A stretch of DNA of 64,000 nucleotides from Bradyrhizobium huanghuaihaiense (GTDB lineage Bacteria > Pseudomonadota > Alphaproteobacteria > Rhizobiales > Xanthobacteraceae): positions 180,863-244,862 of the forward strand of contig NZ_VLLA01000011.1 of NCBI RefSeq assembly GCF_007830635.1, read 5' to 3'. The notes beneath the pieces are model-generated. The model was not told where the DNA came from, made no database searches, and saw nothing but the letters and a program-made list of their open reading frames with translations. Position numbers and translations under genes: made by a program. This document shows, piece after piece, positions 58,084-64,000 of the stretch. Within the stretch, counting starts at the first letter, position 1, and the number at the start of each line of letters is the position of its first letter.

Positions 58084-59097
58084 TCACCAATCCGGATCGC
58101 CGTAATAAGGGCCGTAGGGCGGAGGCATCCAGGGGCCTCGCGGCGGCGGTCTGGGCCGCCGAGGCGCGGCATCTGGCACGTGCGGCCGGGCACGCGGAGC
58201 CGCATCGTTGTTCATAACGCTGCGCACGGCGGGCTTGGCGGCCGCAGACGCGGATGACGTCGTCTGCTGCGTTTGCAGCGCCTGGACCTGCGCGGCGAGG
58301 CGCGCATTGTCCGCCGCCTCCTTCTCCTGCGCCGCCTTGAGCTGTTGAATGGTGGCGGCCTGCTCACGCAGGGTCTGCTCGTTGCTGCTTTTCAGTTGCT
58401 CGAGCTTGCCGCTGATGTTTGCAAGCTCGCTCGTGATGGCCTTGAGCGATTGCGCGAGCTCGGACGATGACGCCTCAGGCGCCGTGGCGGCAGGCTTTGG
58501 GGCGCTGTCCGTGTCCTTCGCGACCTGCGGCGCGGGCACCGGGCTCGGCTCACCCGCAGCAGCCAGCAGCACGGCCTGCGGCGGCGCGGGGCTTTCCACC
58601 GCGGCGGCTTGCGGGGCGCTGCTCGCGGCCGGCGGAGCCCAGCGCGCCATGATCGACTTGCCGATCGATTTGGCCTCATCGCGATATTGCGAAGCGAAGG
58701 CGGCACCGAGCAGGCCGATCGCCAGCACGAGGCCGACCAACGCGCGCATCATGGTTCGATCTCCCTTCAAGCCTTGATCGCGAAGCTTGGCGCTCGGAGC
58801 CCTGGCATCCGGCGTCGGCGCCTTGGAAGTTGCGGTTGCCGTCGCCGTCGCTGCGGCGCTTGCGTGCGAGGCCCGCTTGCCCTCGCTGTCGCGTTCCATT
58901 CCGGAAACCAGCCGGTCCAGCCGCGCAAGGTCTTCCTCTGCGCTCTTGATCCGGTCATAGGCCCGCGTCAGCCCGCCGTCCGCGCGCGCCTCGTCCGGCT
59001 TTGCGGTGTCGGGCTTGGTGGTATCAGCCTTGTCGGTATCAGGCTTCGCCGTATCAGGTTTGGGGTCGTTCGTTTCAGGCACCGATGCGCTCTCCAT
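58084..59097 (-). CDS. Membrane-anchored Pro-rich coiled-coil protein, paralogue of the 33972 gene
   Basis: 337 residues. An N-terminal series of DKPDT/AKPDT-like acidic repeats, one TM helix (MMRALVGLVLAIGLLGAAFASQY), an Ala/Pro spacer, a coiled coil (LAQSLKAITSELANISGKLEQLKSSNEQTLREQAATIQQLKAAQEKEA) and a Pro/Arg-rich tail ending PPYGPYYGDPDW. Same layout as 33972-35015. No family name known. The start is uncertain (59097 or a TTG at 59112). Confidence 0.75.
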   Translation of the reverse strand: MESASVPETNDPKPDTAKPDTDKADTTKPDTAKPDEARADGGLTRAYDRIKSAEEDLARLDRLVSGMERDSEGKRASHASAAATATATATSKAPTPDARAPSAKLRDQGLKGDRTMMRALVGLVLAIGLLGAAFASQYRDEAKSIGKSIMARWAPPAASSAPQAAAVESPAPPQAVLLAAAGEPSPVPAPQVAKDTDSAPKPAATAPEASSSELAQSLKAITSELANISGKLEQLKSSNEQTLREQAATIQQLKAAQEKEAADNARLAAQVQALQTQQTTSSASAAAKPAVRSVMNNDAAPRARPHVPDAAPRRPRPPPRGPWMPPPYGPYYGDPDW

Positions 59098-59232
59098 CCG
59101 GTCGGGCGTCAATGGGAGGCAGTCCGATCTTGGGAAGGATAGGTCTCGCCGCTATCCGACACAACGCGTGTGCCAAGGAAAAATTATGGCGGGCTCGGGA
59201 GCGGGGCGGAGTGAGCGCGGAGGGTGGGTCGC

Positions 59233-59374
59233 GCGTAGGGCGGGTTAGCTCCGCGACTGCGCAAAGCGCAGTTCGCGCAGCGTAACCCACCGCTTCTGTT
59301 TGCGGCGAGACGAAAGAGGTGGGTTACGCCAGCAGACGCGCTTGGTGCATCTGCCGGACTAACCCACCCTGCGG
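59233..59374. repeat. GGGCGGGTTAGC-type repeat, copy 2
   Basis: CGTAGGGCGGGTTAGCTCCG at the left, inner GTAACCCACCG and AGGTGGGTTACG pairing, and ACTAACCCACCCTGCGG at the right. Intergenic, ending 37 bases before the next ATG. Confidence 0.8.
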
Positions 59375-59411
59375 ACCTGCGACGTGCTATGCTGTCGCGG
59401 GAGGAACCGCA

Positions 59412-59699
59412 ATGAGGGTCCCTACCGCGATACTCGCCATGCTTCTTGCAAGTCCGGCCGCCGCCCAGGAGTGCCAGACGTGCTCAATGGCCGACGCCTG
59501 CATGAAGGAATACGCCAAGTCGACGTCGGAGGCCCAACGGGCCACCAGGCAAGGCATCCGGGATTGGAAGCAGAACCTGGACAGAAAGGCCTCCGCAGAA
59601 TTGTCCAGCAGGGGCATCCTCGCATTGCAAGACGCCATGGAGGCACAGGTTCGTACGGAGCTGGAGCGCCTGAAGGAGTGCCTGGCGAAGATCAGGTAG
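59412..59699 (+). CDS. Small exported Cys-containing protein
   Basis: 95 residues: signal peptide (MRVPTAILAMLLASPAAAQ), then ECQTCSMADACMKEYAKS with three close cysteines, a helical region and a final Cys in LERLKECLAKIR. Ribosome site GGGAGGA. Family not recognised. Confidence 0.75.
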   Translation: MRVPTAILAMLLASPAAAQECQTCSMADACMKEYAKSTSEAQRATRQGIRDWKQNLDRKASAELSSRGILALQDAMEAQVRTELERLKECLAKIR

Positions 59700-59717
59700 G
59701 GTGCAAAGGAGGATCCG

Positions 59718-60014
59718 ATGAAATCGCTTTTGCTGTTGACGGCGAGCGGTCCGCTGCTTGTTCTCACCTCGCATCAGTCCCTGGACGACCTGAAGCTTCT
59801 CGGGGTGCTCAGGCAGAAAGGTATCGGCAAGTTCGTCGCGTTCGAGGTTCCCTTGTCGCTCGCCAGGGAGCGCTACGGCGGGCACTTTCAGGCGGTTGAA
59901 AGCAATTTGCACGAGACCGATGATTTGAGAGTGCTCGACTTCAATGGCCAGCGGGTGTTTCAGCTCTTTCGTTTCGAAGAGCTCGGTTCACCGATGCTGA
60001 TCGAACAGTCGTGA
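59718..60014 (+). CDS. Small conserved cytosolic protein
   Basis: 98 residues: KSLLLLTASGPLLVLTSHQSLDDLKLLGVLRQKGIGKFVAFEV, then LARERYGGHFQAV and DDLRVLDFNGQRVFQLFRFEELG. An alpha/beta domain with no named family known to me. Strong ribosome site AAAGGAGG; 18 bases after the previous gene, likely the same transcript. Confidence 0.75.
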   Translation: MKSLLLLTASGPLLVLTSHQSLDDLKLLGVLRQKGIGKFVAFEVPLSLARERYGGHFQAVESNLHETDDLRVLDFNGQRVFQLFRFEELGSPMLIEQS

Positions 60015-60123
60015 TCGGTTTTGCCTTGCGGCATGATCTGTTTCGAAAAACCGGTTCATGGCGTTGCGGCGGCGAAAGGGAGCAGTTGAGCAGCGCGGGT
60101 CTCACCATGAACGTTCCCACGGA

Positions 60124-60148
60124 GGAACGGGCGCTGGCTCATTCCGTT
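60124..60148 (+). promoter_or_regulatory. EcfG (general stress sigma) promoter
   Basis: GGAAC (60124-60128), 16-base spacer, CGTT (60145-60148), 31 bases before the ATG at 60179. Confidence 0.65.
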
Positions 60149-60178
60149 TCCTTGAGGGGCTTGTGAGAGGAGGACAAC

Positions 60179-60472
60179 ATGAAAGCAATGATCATCGCGC
60201 TTTCGGCTGCCGTTGTCATGGCTGCAGCCCCAGCCGTGTTTGCTCAGGGTGTGTCGAGCAAGACGCCGGGTCATGAGATGCAGAAAATGGGTTCCAAGAC
60301 GGGCGAGCCGGGCGCTTCCAGCTACGCTCCCGGGCATAAGAAGAAGCATCACGCGAAGTCGGCGAAGAGCACCAGCCCCGGCGCGTCGAGCTACGCGCCA
60401 GGACAAACCACAGGTCAAACCACGGGCGCGAGCACGAGGCCGAGCACGGGCTCGAGCAAGTCAGGGTACTGA
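60179..60472 (+). CDS. Small exported protein with repeated GASSYAPG motif
   Basis: 97 residues: signal peptide (MKAMIIALSAAVVMAAAPAVFAQ), then two GASSYAPG(H/Q) copies in a Lys/Ser/Thr/Gly-rich, probably disordered chain. Strong ribosome site GAGGAGGAC. An exact EcfG promoter upstream suggests a stress-induced periplasmic protein. Confidence 0.78.
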   Translation: MKAMIIALSAAVVMAAAPAVFAQGVSSKTPGHEMQKMGSKTGEPGASSYAPGHKKKHHAKSAKSTSPGASSYAPGQTTGQTTGASTRPSTGSSKSGY

Positions 60473-60530
60473 GCTCCAGGCGGTCCTTAGGTCCAGGCAC
60501 TGACGGGACACAACGGCCGGTCGGACGCAG

Positions 60531-60559
60531 GATGGGTTGAGCCCCTCGAGAAACCCATC
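60531..60559. other. Hairpin between convergent genes
   Basis: GATGGGTT ... AACCCATC arms around GAGCCCCTCGAGA, between the GASSYAPG and phasin genes; no T-run. It could end transcripts from either side. Confidence 0.45.
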
Positions 60560-60589
60560 ACGCCAAATGGCGGGCAGGGCTTCCGGTCG

Positions 60590-61198
60590 TTAGTGACGGG
60601 TCGCGCGGATTTCGAGCGTCGTCTGGGTGAGCCTGGCCACGAACCCCTCAAGGTGCATGACCCTTTGTCTGGCCATTTGTTCATGCAACACGGCGATCTT
60701 CTGGGATTCGGCGACAAAGGAGTCGCACGCCTGTTTCGCGTACTCCATCTGAAGCTCAAAGGCCTCGACGGGTGAGCGCGCCGTCGCGAGCTTTCCCAGG
60801 AAGGTCCAGGCGTGCTCAAGCGACGTCTTGATGTAGCCGCTATAGGCATCGGCAATCGCCTGCGTGCCGGCCAGGGAGGGTTCCATCGGTGCGACGGGCG
60901 CGCTGGCAGCGATCTCCATCGCGGACGGCAAGGCTGCACCCGAAGGCACCTGCGCACCGATCGGTCGGCTCGTCTCTACCTCTTGCTCGGTCTCTTGCCT
61001 GTTTTCTTGCCTGTTCTCTTGCCGTTTCTCTTGCACGTTCTCTTGCACGTTCTCTTGGCTGACCTCCGCCGGGGCATCCGGCAATGGATGCGCTGCAGTT
61101 GCGTGTTGCTCGCCGGCCCCGGTCCGTTGCCCGGCCTTCTTCTTCCCGCCGCGCCGGCCGGATTTTTTCATTTGCTTATTTTCTACCGTACTCAACAT
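60590..61198 (-). CDS. Phasin family protein with QEN repeats
   Basis: 202 residues. A basic N-terminus (KKSGRRGGKKK), a QENVQENVQEKRQENR repeat tract, then a phasin-like helical domain (LAGTQAIADAYSGYIKTSLEHAWTFLGKLATARSPVEAFELQMEYAKQACDSFVAES). Phasins coat polyhydroxyalkanoate granules. ATG 61198 was chosen because CAGGAG lies eight bases upstream; the frame extends to 61291. Confidence 0.8.
   Translation of the reverse strand: MLSTVENKQMKKSGRRGGKKKAGQRTGAGEQHATAAHPLPDAPAEVSQENVQENVQEKRQENRQENRQETEQEVETSRPIGAQVPSGAALPSAMEIAASAPVAPMEPSLAGTQAIADAYSGYIKTSLEHAWTFLGKLATARSPVEAFELQMEYAKQACDSFVAESQKIAVLHEQMARQRVMHLEGFVARLTQTTLEIRATRH
60978..61066. repeat. 12-bp tandem repeats within the phasin gene
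   Basis: About seven units of a 12-base sequence with core TTCTCTTGC, encoding Q-E-N/K-V/R tetrapeptides. All changes keep the frame. Confidence 0.8.
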
Positions 61199-61321
61199 TG
61201 CAAATGGCTCCTGAATATCGCTGAAGCCGCAAGCCTCCGTCGCGTTTGCGCTGAAATCGCGATTGTGGGTTGTCGCTTGCGTGGCGGCCATGTGGTGAGA
61301 TTTTGCCGGGCATGGGCAGGG

Positions 61322-61460
61322 CCGTAGGGCGGGTTAGCCCCGGGCTGCGCGAAGCGCAGTCCCTTGGCGTAACCCACCTCTTTCATCTCGGGCGCGCAGA
61401 GGTGGTGGGTTACGCCGGCGGACCGCGCTTCGCGCGACCGCCAGCTAACCCACCCTACGG
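61322..61460. repeat. GGGCGGGTTAGC-type repeat, copy 3
   Basis: CCGTAGGGCGGGTTAGCCCC at the left, inner GTAACCCACCTC and GAGGTGGTGGGTTACG, and GCTAACCCACCCTACGG at the right. It ends next to the lytic transglycosylase stop. Confidence 0.8.
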
Positions 61461-61462
61461 AT

Positions 61463-62257
61463 CTACGGATCTTCCGCCGCAAGCCGCAGAAACTGCCGCT
61501 TCATCGCGTTGACCTTCCCGACATAGCCCGCGACGAGGTGATCGCCGCAGCGTGTCCCGGCGATCATCTGAAACTTGCGGCGCGCATAGGCCGTGGCGGG
61601 ACCTGCGCCGCAGAGATGGATGAAGGCGGCCAGATCCTGCTTCTGCTCGCGGCTCGCCTTCACATCGCCCGCGAGGCCGAGAACCATGGCCACCTGGCGG
61701 TCCAGATATACCGACGCCAGCTCGATGGCGTGGCTCGGGATCGCGCGGATGTAGAGGAAGGTAGAACCGCAACCACTCTCCGTGACGGCGTTGCCGCGGA
61801 CACAGAACCGCGCGGCTTCACGGTAGGCCGGATCGGTCATCTGGAAGAGCCCGACGGCTGAGGAGGCGGGCCGGTAGATCGCCAGCGGATTAAAACTCCA
61901 CCGCCAGCGCCAATAGGTGCGCGCCACCGGATTGCCCGAACTCTCGACCTGCGCCAGCGCGGCCAGCAATTCGGGGGTGATGGTTGCGGTGGAATAGGTG
62001 CGGAAGAGGGGGCCGTATCTCGCCCAAGTCTCTGCCGGCTCCTTGTCGAGGGTGTTGCCGATGAAGGCGAAGAGTTCGGTCGGCTTGCGGATGACGTGAT
62101 AGGCGATGTTGAGGAGGGCGAGGGCTGCAAGCAGAATTGCTGCGCTGACTGTGATCCGAACTGTCCGCGGTGCGCGGGCGAACGTCTTTCGTGCCCAACG
62201 GGCGCCCCGCCGGATGTTGTGAAGGCGAGGGAGGAAGTTTTTGCGTTTCCTTGGCAT
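61463..62257 (-). CDS. Membrane-anchored lytic transglycosylase (SLT domain)
   Basis: 264 residues. A basic cytosolic N-terminus, one TM helix (about 34-56, ITVSAAILLAALALLNIAYHV), then an SLT fold with the catalytic Glu in LAALAQVESSGNPVA, AVGLFQMTDPAY and a later FIHLCGAGPATAY. It would cleave glycan strands in the periplasm. Three cysteines in the C-terminal half could form a disulfide. A short C-terminal copy of this gene is at 57106. Confidence 0.87.
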   Translation of the reverse strand: MPRKRKNFLPRLHNIRRGARWARKTFARAPRTVRITVSAAILLAALALLNIAYHVIRKPTELFAFIGNTLDKEPAETWARYGPLFRTYSTATITPELLAALAQVESSGNPVARTYWRWRWSFNPLAIYRPASSAVGLFQMTDPAYREAARFCVRGNAVTESGCGSTFLYIRAIPSHAIELASVYLDRQVAMVLGLAGDVKASREQKQDLAAFIHLCGAGPATAYARRKFQMIAGTRCGDHLVAGYVGKVNAMKRQFLRLAAEDP

Positions 62258-62350
62258 GCGTCTTGGAGGAGTGAGGAGGATTAGGCGAGTCCTTGCTCCG
62301 GCGCAGCGTCAGATCAAAGGGGCGAATCTCGGTCCGAAATCGCGCAAAAG

Positions 62351-62378
62351 TTGAAGTCGCCAAGAAATGTCGTAATAT
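62351..62378 (+). promoter_or_regulatory. Candidate promoter of the ParA-like gene
   Basis: TTGAAG (62351-62356), 16-base spacer, TAATAT (62373-62378), 77 bases before the ATG, in DNA that has just become AT-rich. Confidence 0.3.
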
Positions 62379-62425
62379 GAACGGACTGCGATTTCCGATT
62401 GCAATCAATTTGGAGAGTTTCTACG

Positions 62426-62440
62426 CCGACCATAGGTCGG
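62426..62440. promoter_or_regulatory. Perfect palindrome before the ParA-like gene
   Basis: CCGACC-ATA-GGTCGG lies 15 bases upstream of the ATG and just before the ribosome site (ATGGAGGAGG). It could be an autoregulatory operator or an RNA hairpin controlling initiation. Confidence 0.5.
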
Positions 62441-62455
62441 TGACATGGAGGAGGA

Positions 62456-63343
62456 ATGGTCAAGAAGGCTAAGTCTTTTGTGCCAGTTGTGGCGGTGTTG
62501 AATATGAAGGGCGGAGTGGGAAAAACGACGATTTGCTCAAACGTTTCTCTATCCGTTTTCGAGAACAAAGAGGTCGGTACTTTGCTTATCGATCTCGATC
62601 CTCAATTCAACTTAACCCAAGGTCTACTCAAGCGGGCTGACTACGACAAATACAAGGCGGCCTCGAAGACGATATTCTCCGCGATGGAGCCTCGATCAGA
62701 AGTTGGTTTATTTGATGTGGCTACGTCAACTCAACCGCCTCCTAAGAGTGAAGACTTGCGTCATAGTTTCTTTTATCTGACGGACATGCCGTCGAAAGAG
62801 TTCGACATAATTCCTGGCGATTTTCAGCTCGTCAAATACAGCCTTATGGATGACAATGCTAAACTGAAAGGCGTAAAGGATAGATTTTTGAAGTTTCTTC
62901 GACAATGCAAGTCGTCGTACGACACTATTTTTATCGACTGCAATCCAAGCAGCTCGTTTCTGACTTTGTGCGCTCTTCACGCAGCAACTCACATTTTAGT
63001 CCCAGTTCGACCAGATCGTTTCTCAATTTTAGGTCTCGAAATATTGTCGGAATTCATCGATCAACTTCCAACCCTTTCGCCGAAGCCGCAGCTGCTCATT
63101 CTGCTTAATGGGGTAAGTAGAGGTGGGCGGGATGCCGTAGCAGCGAGTGTTGAGGCTGAACTTCGCGCGCATCCTAGATTTGGTCCTCGTACATTGAAGG
63201 CTCTTATGCCACAGAGTGAAGCGTTTAGAGCCAGAACTGATTACACGGGCTTCGCCATCGATCGAAAAGGGCGGTGGCAAAAGCAGATTGGAGCTGAATT
63301 GACCGCGATCGCGAACGAGTTAGCCGGAAAGCTTGGGTTGTAG
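62456..63343 (+). CDS. ParA/MinD-type ATPase, AT-rich and probably acquired
   Basis: 295 residues. Deviant Walker A KGGVGKTT at 18-25, Walker A' LLIDLDPQFN near 43-52, Walker B IFIDCNPSSSFLT near 158-170. Overall ParA-like, without an N-terminal helix-turn-helix domain and without a MinD membrane helix. No ParB-like gene or parS-type repeat cluster is visible. Codon use and base composition are distinctly AT-richer than every other gene in the window. One base separates its stop from the next gene, so the two probably work together. Confidence 0.9.
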   Translation: MVKKAKSFVPVVAVLNMKGGVGKTTICSNVSLSVFENKEVGTLLIDLDPQFNLTQGLLKRADYDKYKAASKTIFSAMEPRSEVGLFDVATSTQPPPKSEDLRHSFFYLTDMPSKEFDIIPGDFQLVKYSLMDDNAKLKGVKDRFLKFLRQCKSSYDTIFIDCNPSSSFLTLCALHAATHILVPVRPDRFSILGLEILSEFIDQLPTLSPKPQLLILLNGVSRGGRDAVAASVEAELRAHPRFGPRTLKALMPQSEAFRARTDYTGFAIDRKGRWQKQIGAELTAIANELAGKLGL

Positions 63344-63344
63344 A

Positions 63345-63737
63345 ATGAAGAAGCCGAACCAAATCCTATTGTTTCTGGCATCATCCAGCATCGGCCCAGA
63401 AGCCATTTACGAGTTTTTTCGTTGGGTCGAACGGGTAGGTGCCAATCGAGGTACTCAGTCTGTACTGAACTTACGAGAGCATTCTGAGCAAGTGCTTTAT
63501 TCGTCGCGAGGTCGCGTTTCGAATACCGATGGAGATGCCGTAGCTTCACCGCGGCTGATCGGACGTGAGGCCGAGCGCTTGCTTGCGGGTGCGGGCATGC
63601 CAAATCAGGACCTGGTGGCCCACATCCATCGGGAGTTGCGAATTATGGGCGTCCCTCTGAGAGAAATTCCACCCTTCAACAAAATATCGCTGTCAGAGCT
63701 GGCCCCGGTTGTTTGGACAGCGCCCCGCTGGATTTAA
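63345..63737 (+). CDS. Unknown protein encoded with the ParA-like ATPase
   Basis: 130 residues: KKPNQILLFLASSSIGPEAIYEFFRWVERVGANRG, then LREHSEQVLYSSRGRVSNTDGDAVASPRLIGREAERLLAGAGM and HIHRELRIMGVPLREIPPFNKISLSELAPVVW. Compact, soluble, no TM; I do not recognise a family. AT-rich like its neighbour. The weak ribosome site is inside the upstream gene end (GCTTGGGTTG), suggesting coupling. It ends about 100 bases before the IS3-like transposase fragment. Confidence 0.7.
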   Translation: MKKPNQILLFLASSSIGPEAIYEFFRWVERVGANRGTQSVLNLREHSEQVLYSSRGRVSNTDGDAVASPRLIGREAERLLAGAGMPNQDLVAHIHRELRIMGVPLREIPPFNKISLSELAPVVWTAPRWI

Positions 63738-63774
63738 GTGGATTCCTGCCGGGTTATGCTGAACGCGGGGCTTT

Positions 63775-63831
63775 ACGATTTTGTCGTTGCGTCGGGAGGG
63801 CGTAGCCCGACCAGAGCGACGACAAAATCGT
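63775..63831. terminator. Strong hairpin between the ParA island and the IS fragment
   Basis: ACGATTTTGTCGT and ACGACAAAATCGT arms (13 bases, perfect) with an inner CGGG/CCCG pairing around AGGGCGTAG. It would stop transcription from both sides and may mark the IS end. Confidence 0.6.
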
Positions 63832-63840
63832 CGGCGACGG

Positions 63841-64000
63841 TCATGCGGCCATCACCATAGCTTGCGTGCCGAAGTAAGCCTCGTCGGGCGTGCGCCCGTC
63901 AAGGCTCGAGTGAGGGCGTCCCTGATTGTAGAAGGCCAGATACTTGGCAATTGACGCTCGCGCCTCGGACACGCTGTCGTAGGCGCGGAGATAAACTTCT
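63841..64000 (-). mobile_element. IS3-family transposase (OrfB) C-terminus, partial
   Basis: The minus strand encodes EVYLRAYDSVSEARASIAKY then LAFYNQGRPHSSLDGRTPDEAYF and a TGA at 63841-63843. The YNxxRPHSSL-G-TP motif is the end of the rve integrase core of IS3-type OrfB. The 5' end lies beyond the window, so an intact element cannot be judged. Confidence 0.85.

Noticed and set aside
60978..61066. Regular short repeats that might suggest a CRISPR-like array.
   Set aside because: Units are 12 bp, in frame, without spacers, and lie inside a coding gene.
62456..63343. Treating the ParA-like gene as part of a plasmid replicon.
   Set aside because: No ParB, replication initiator, or iteron/parS repeats are visible, and the flanking genes look chromosomal.

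Overview
The window is high-GC, densely packed chromosomal DNA that looks like Bradyrhizobium or a very close relative. The evidence is the codon use, the many small exported proteins, several families of long palindromic intergenic repeats (the commonest arm begins TAGCCCGGATGGAGC), and GGAAC-N16/17-CGTT promoters of the alphaproteobacterial general stress sigma factor EcfG. I see no rRNA, tRNA or CRISPR array. All family names come from reading the translated sequence; no database search was possible.

Left part (1-22 kb). An alkaline-phosphatase-superfamily gene runs off the left edge. Unlinked metabolic genes follow: an MBL-fold hydrolase, a PsiF-repeat protein, a cupin, a TetR with a divergent SnoaL-like protein, an HSL-type esterase and a nitroreductase. 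A three-gene DUF2336-PilZ-HD-GYP operon with overlapping stop and start codons is probably a c-di-GMP module. Next are an AraC regulator, an NADPH-dependent FMN reductase, a chemoreceptor, a small meta-cleavage-like gene group (hydratase, TetR, tautomerase, crotonase) with two matching operators, a DUF2778 protein, a tannase/feruloyl esterase with a divergent MarR, and an orphan Tat-exported TRAP binding protein.

Middle (22-41 kb). One locus combines an NMT1-like binding protein, an ABC permease and ATPase, an unusual epimerase, a GNAT and a DHDPS-family enzyme. A TetR gene lies inside it and similar operator sequences lie over both promoters. It is followed by minCDE, an SDR, a candidate structured small RNA, an L,D-transpeptidase, and a divergent mobR-like/mobA pair for 3-hydroxybenzoate hydroxylation.

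Right part (41-62 kb). Small exported or membrane proteins alternate with an SH3b protein, two single-haem c-type proteins, TetR/SMR and TetR/O-methyltransferase pairs, PaiB, PdxY, an M15-like exported protein, an EamA transporter, a zinc-ribbon YjdM protein, a coupled three-gene cluster of unknown function, a phasin and a lytic transglycosylase. Decayed genes are visible: a frameshifted Ada/AraC remnant ending in a repeat, and a C-terminal scrap of a second lytic transglycosylase.

Right edge (62.3-64 kb). The base composition becomes clearly more AT-rich. A ParA/MinD-type ATPase with a perfect palindrome just before its start is followed after one base by an unrecognised 130-residue protein. 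An IS3-family transposase fragment then runs off the edge. This small acquired island is the best candidate here for an undescribed system.
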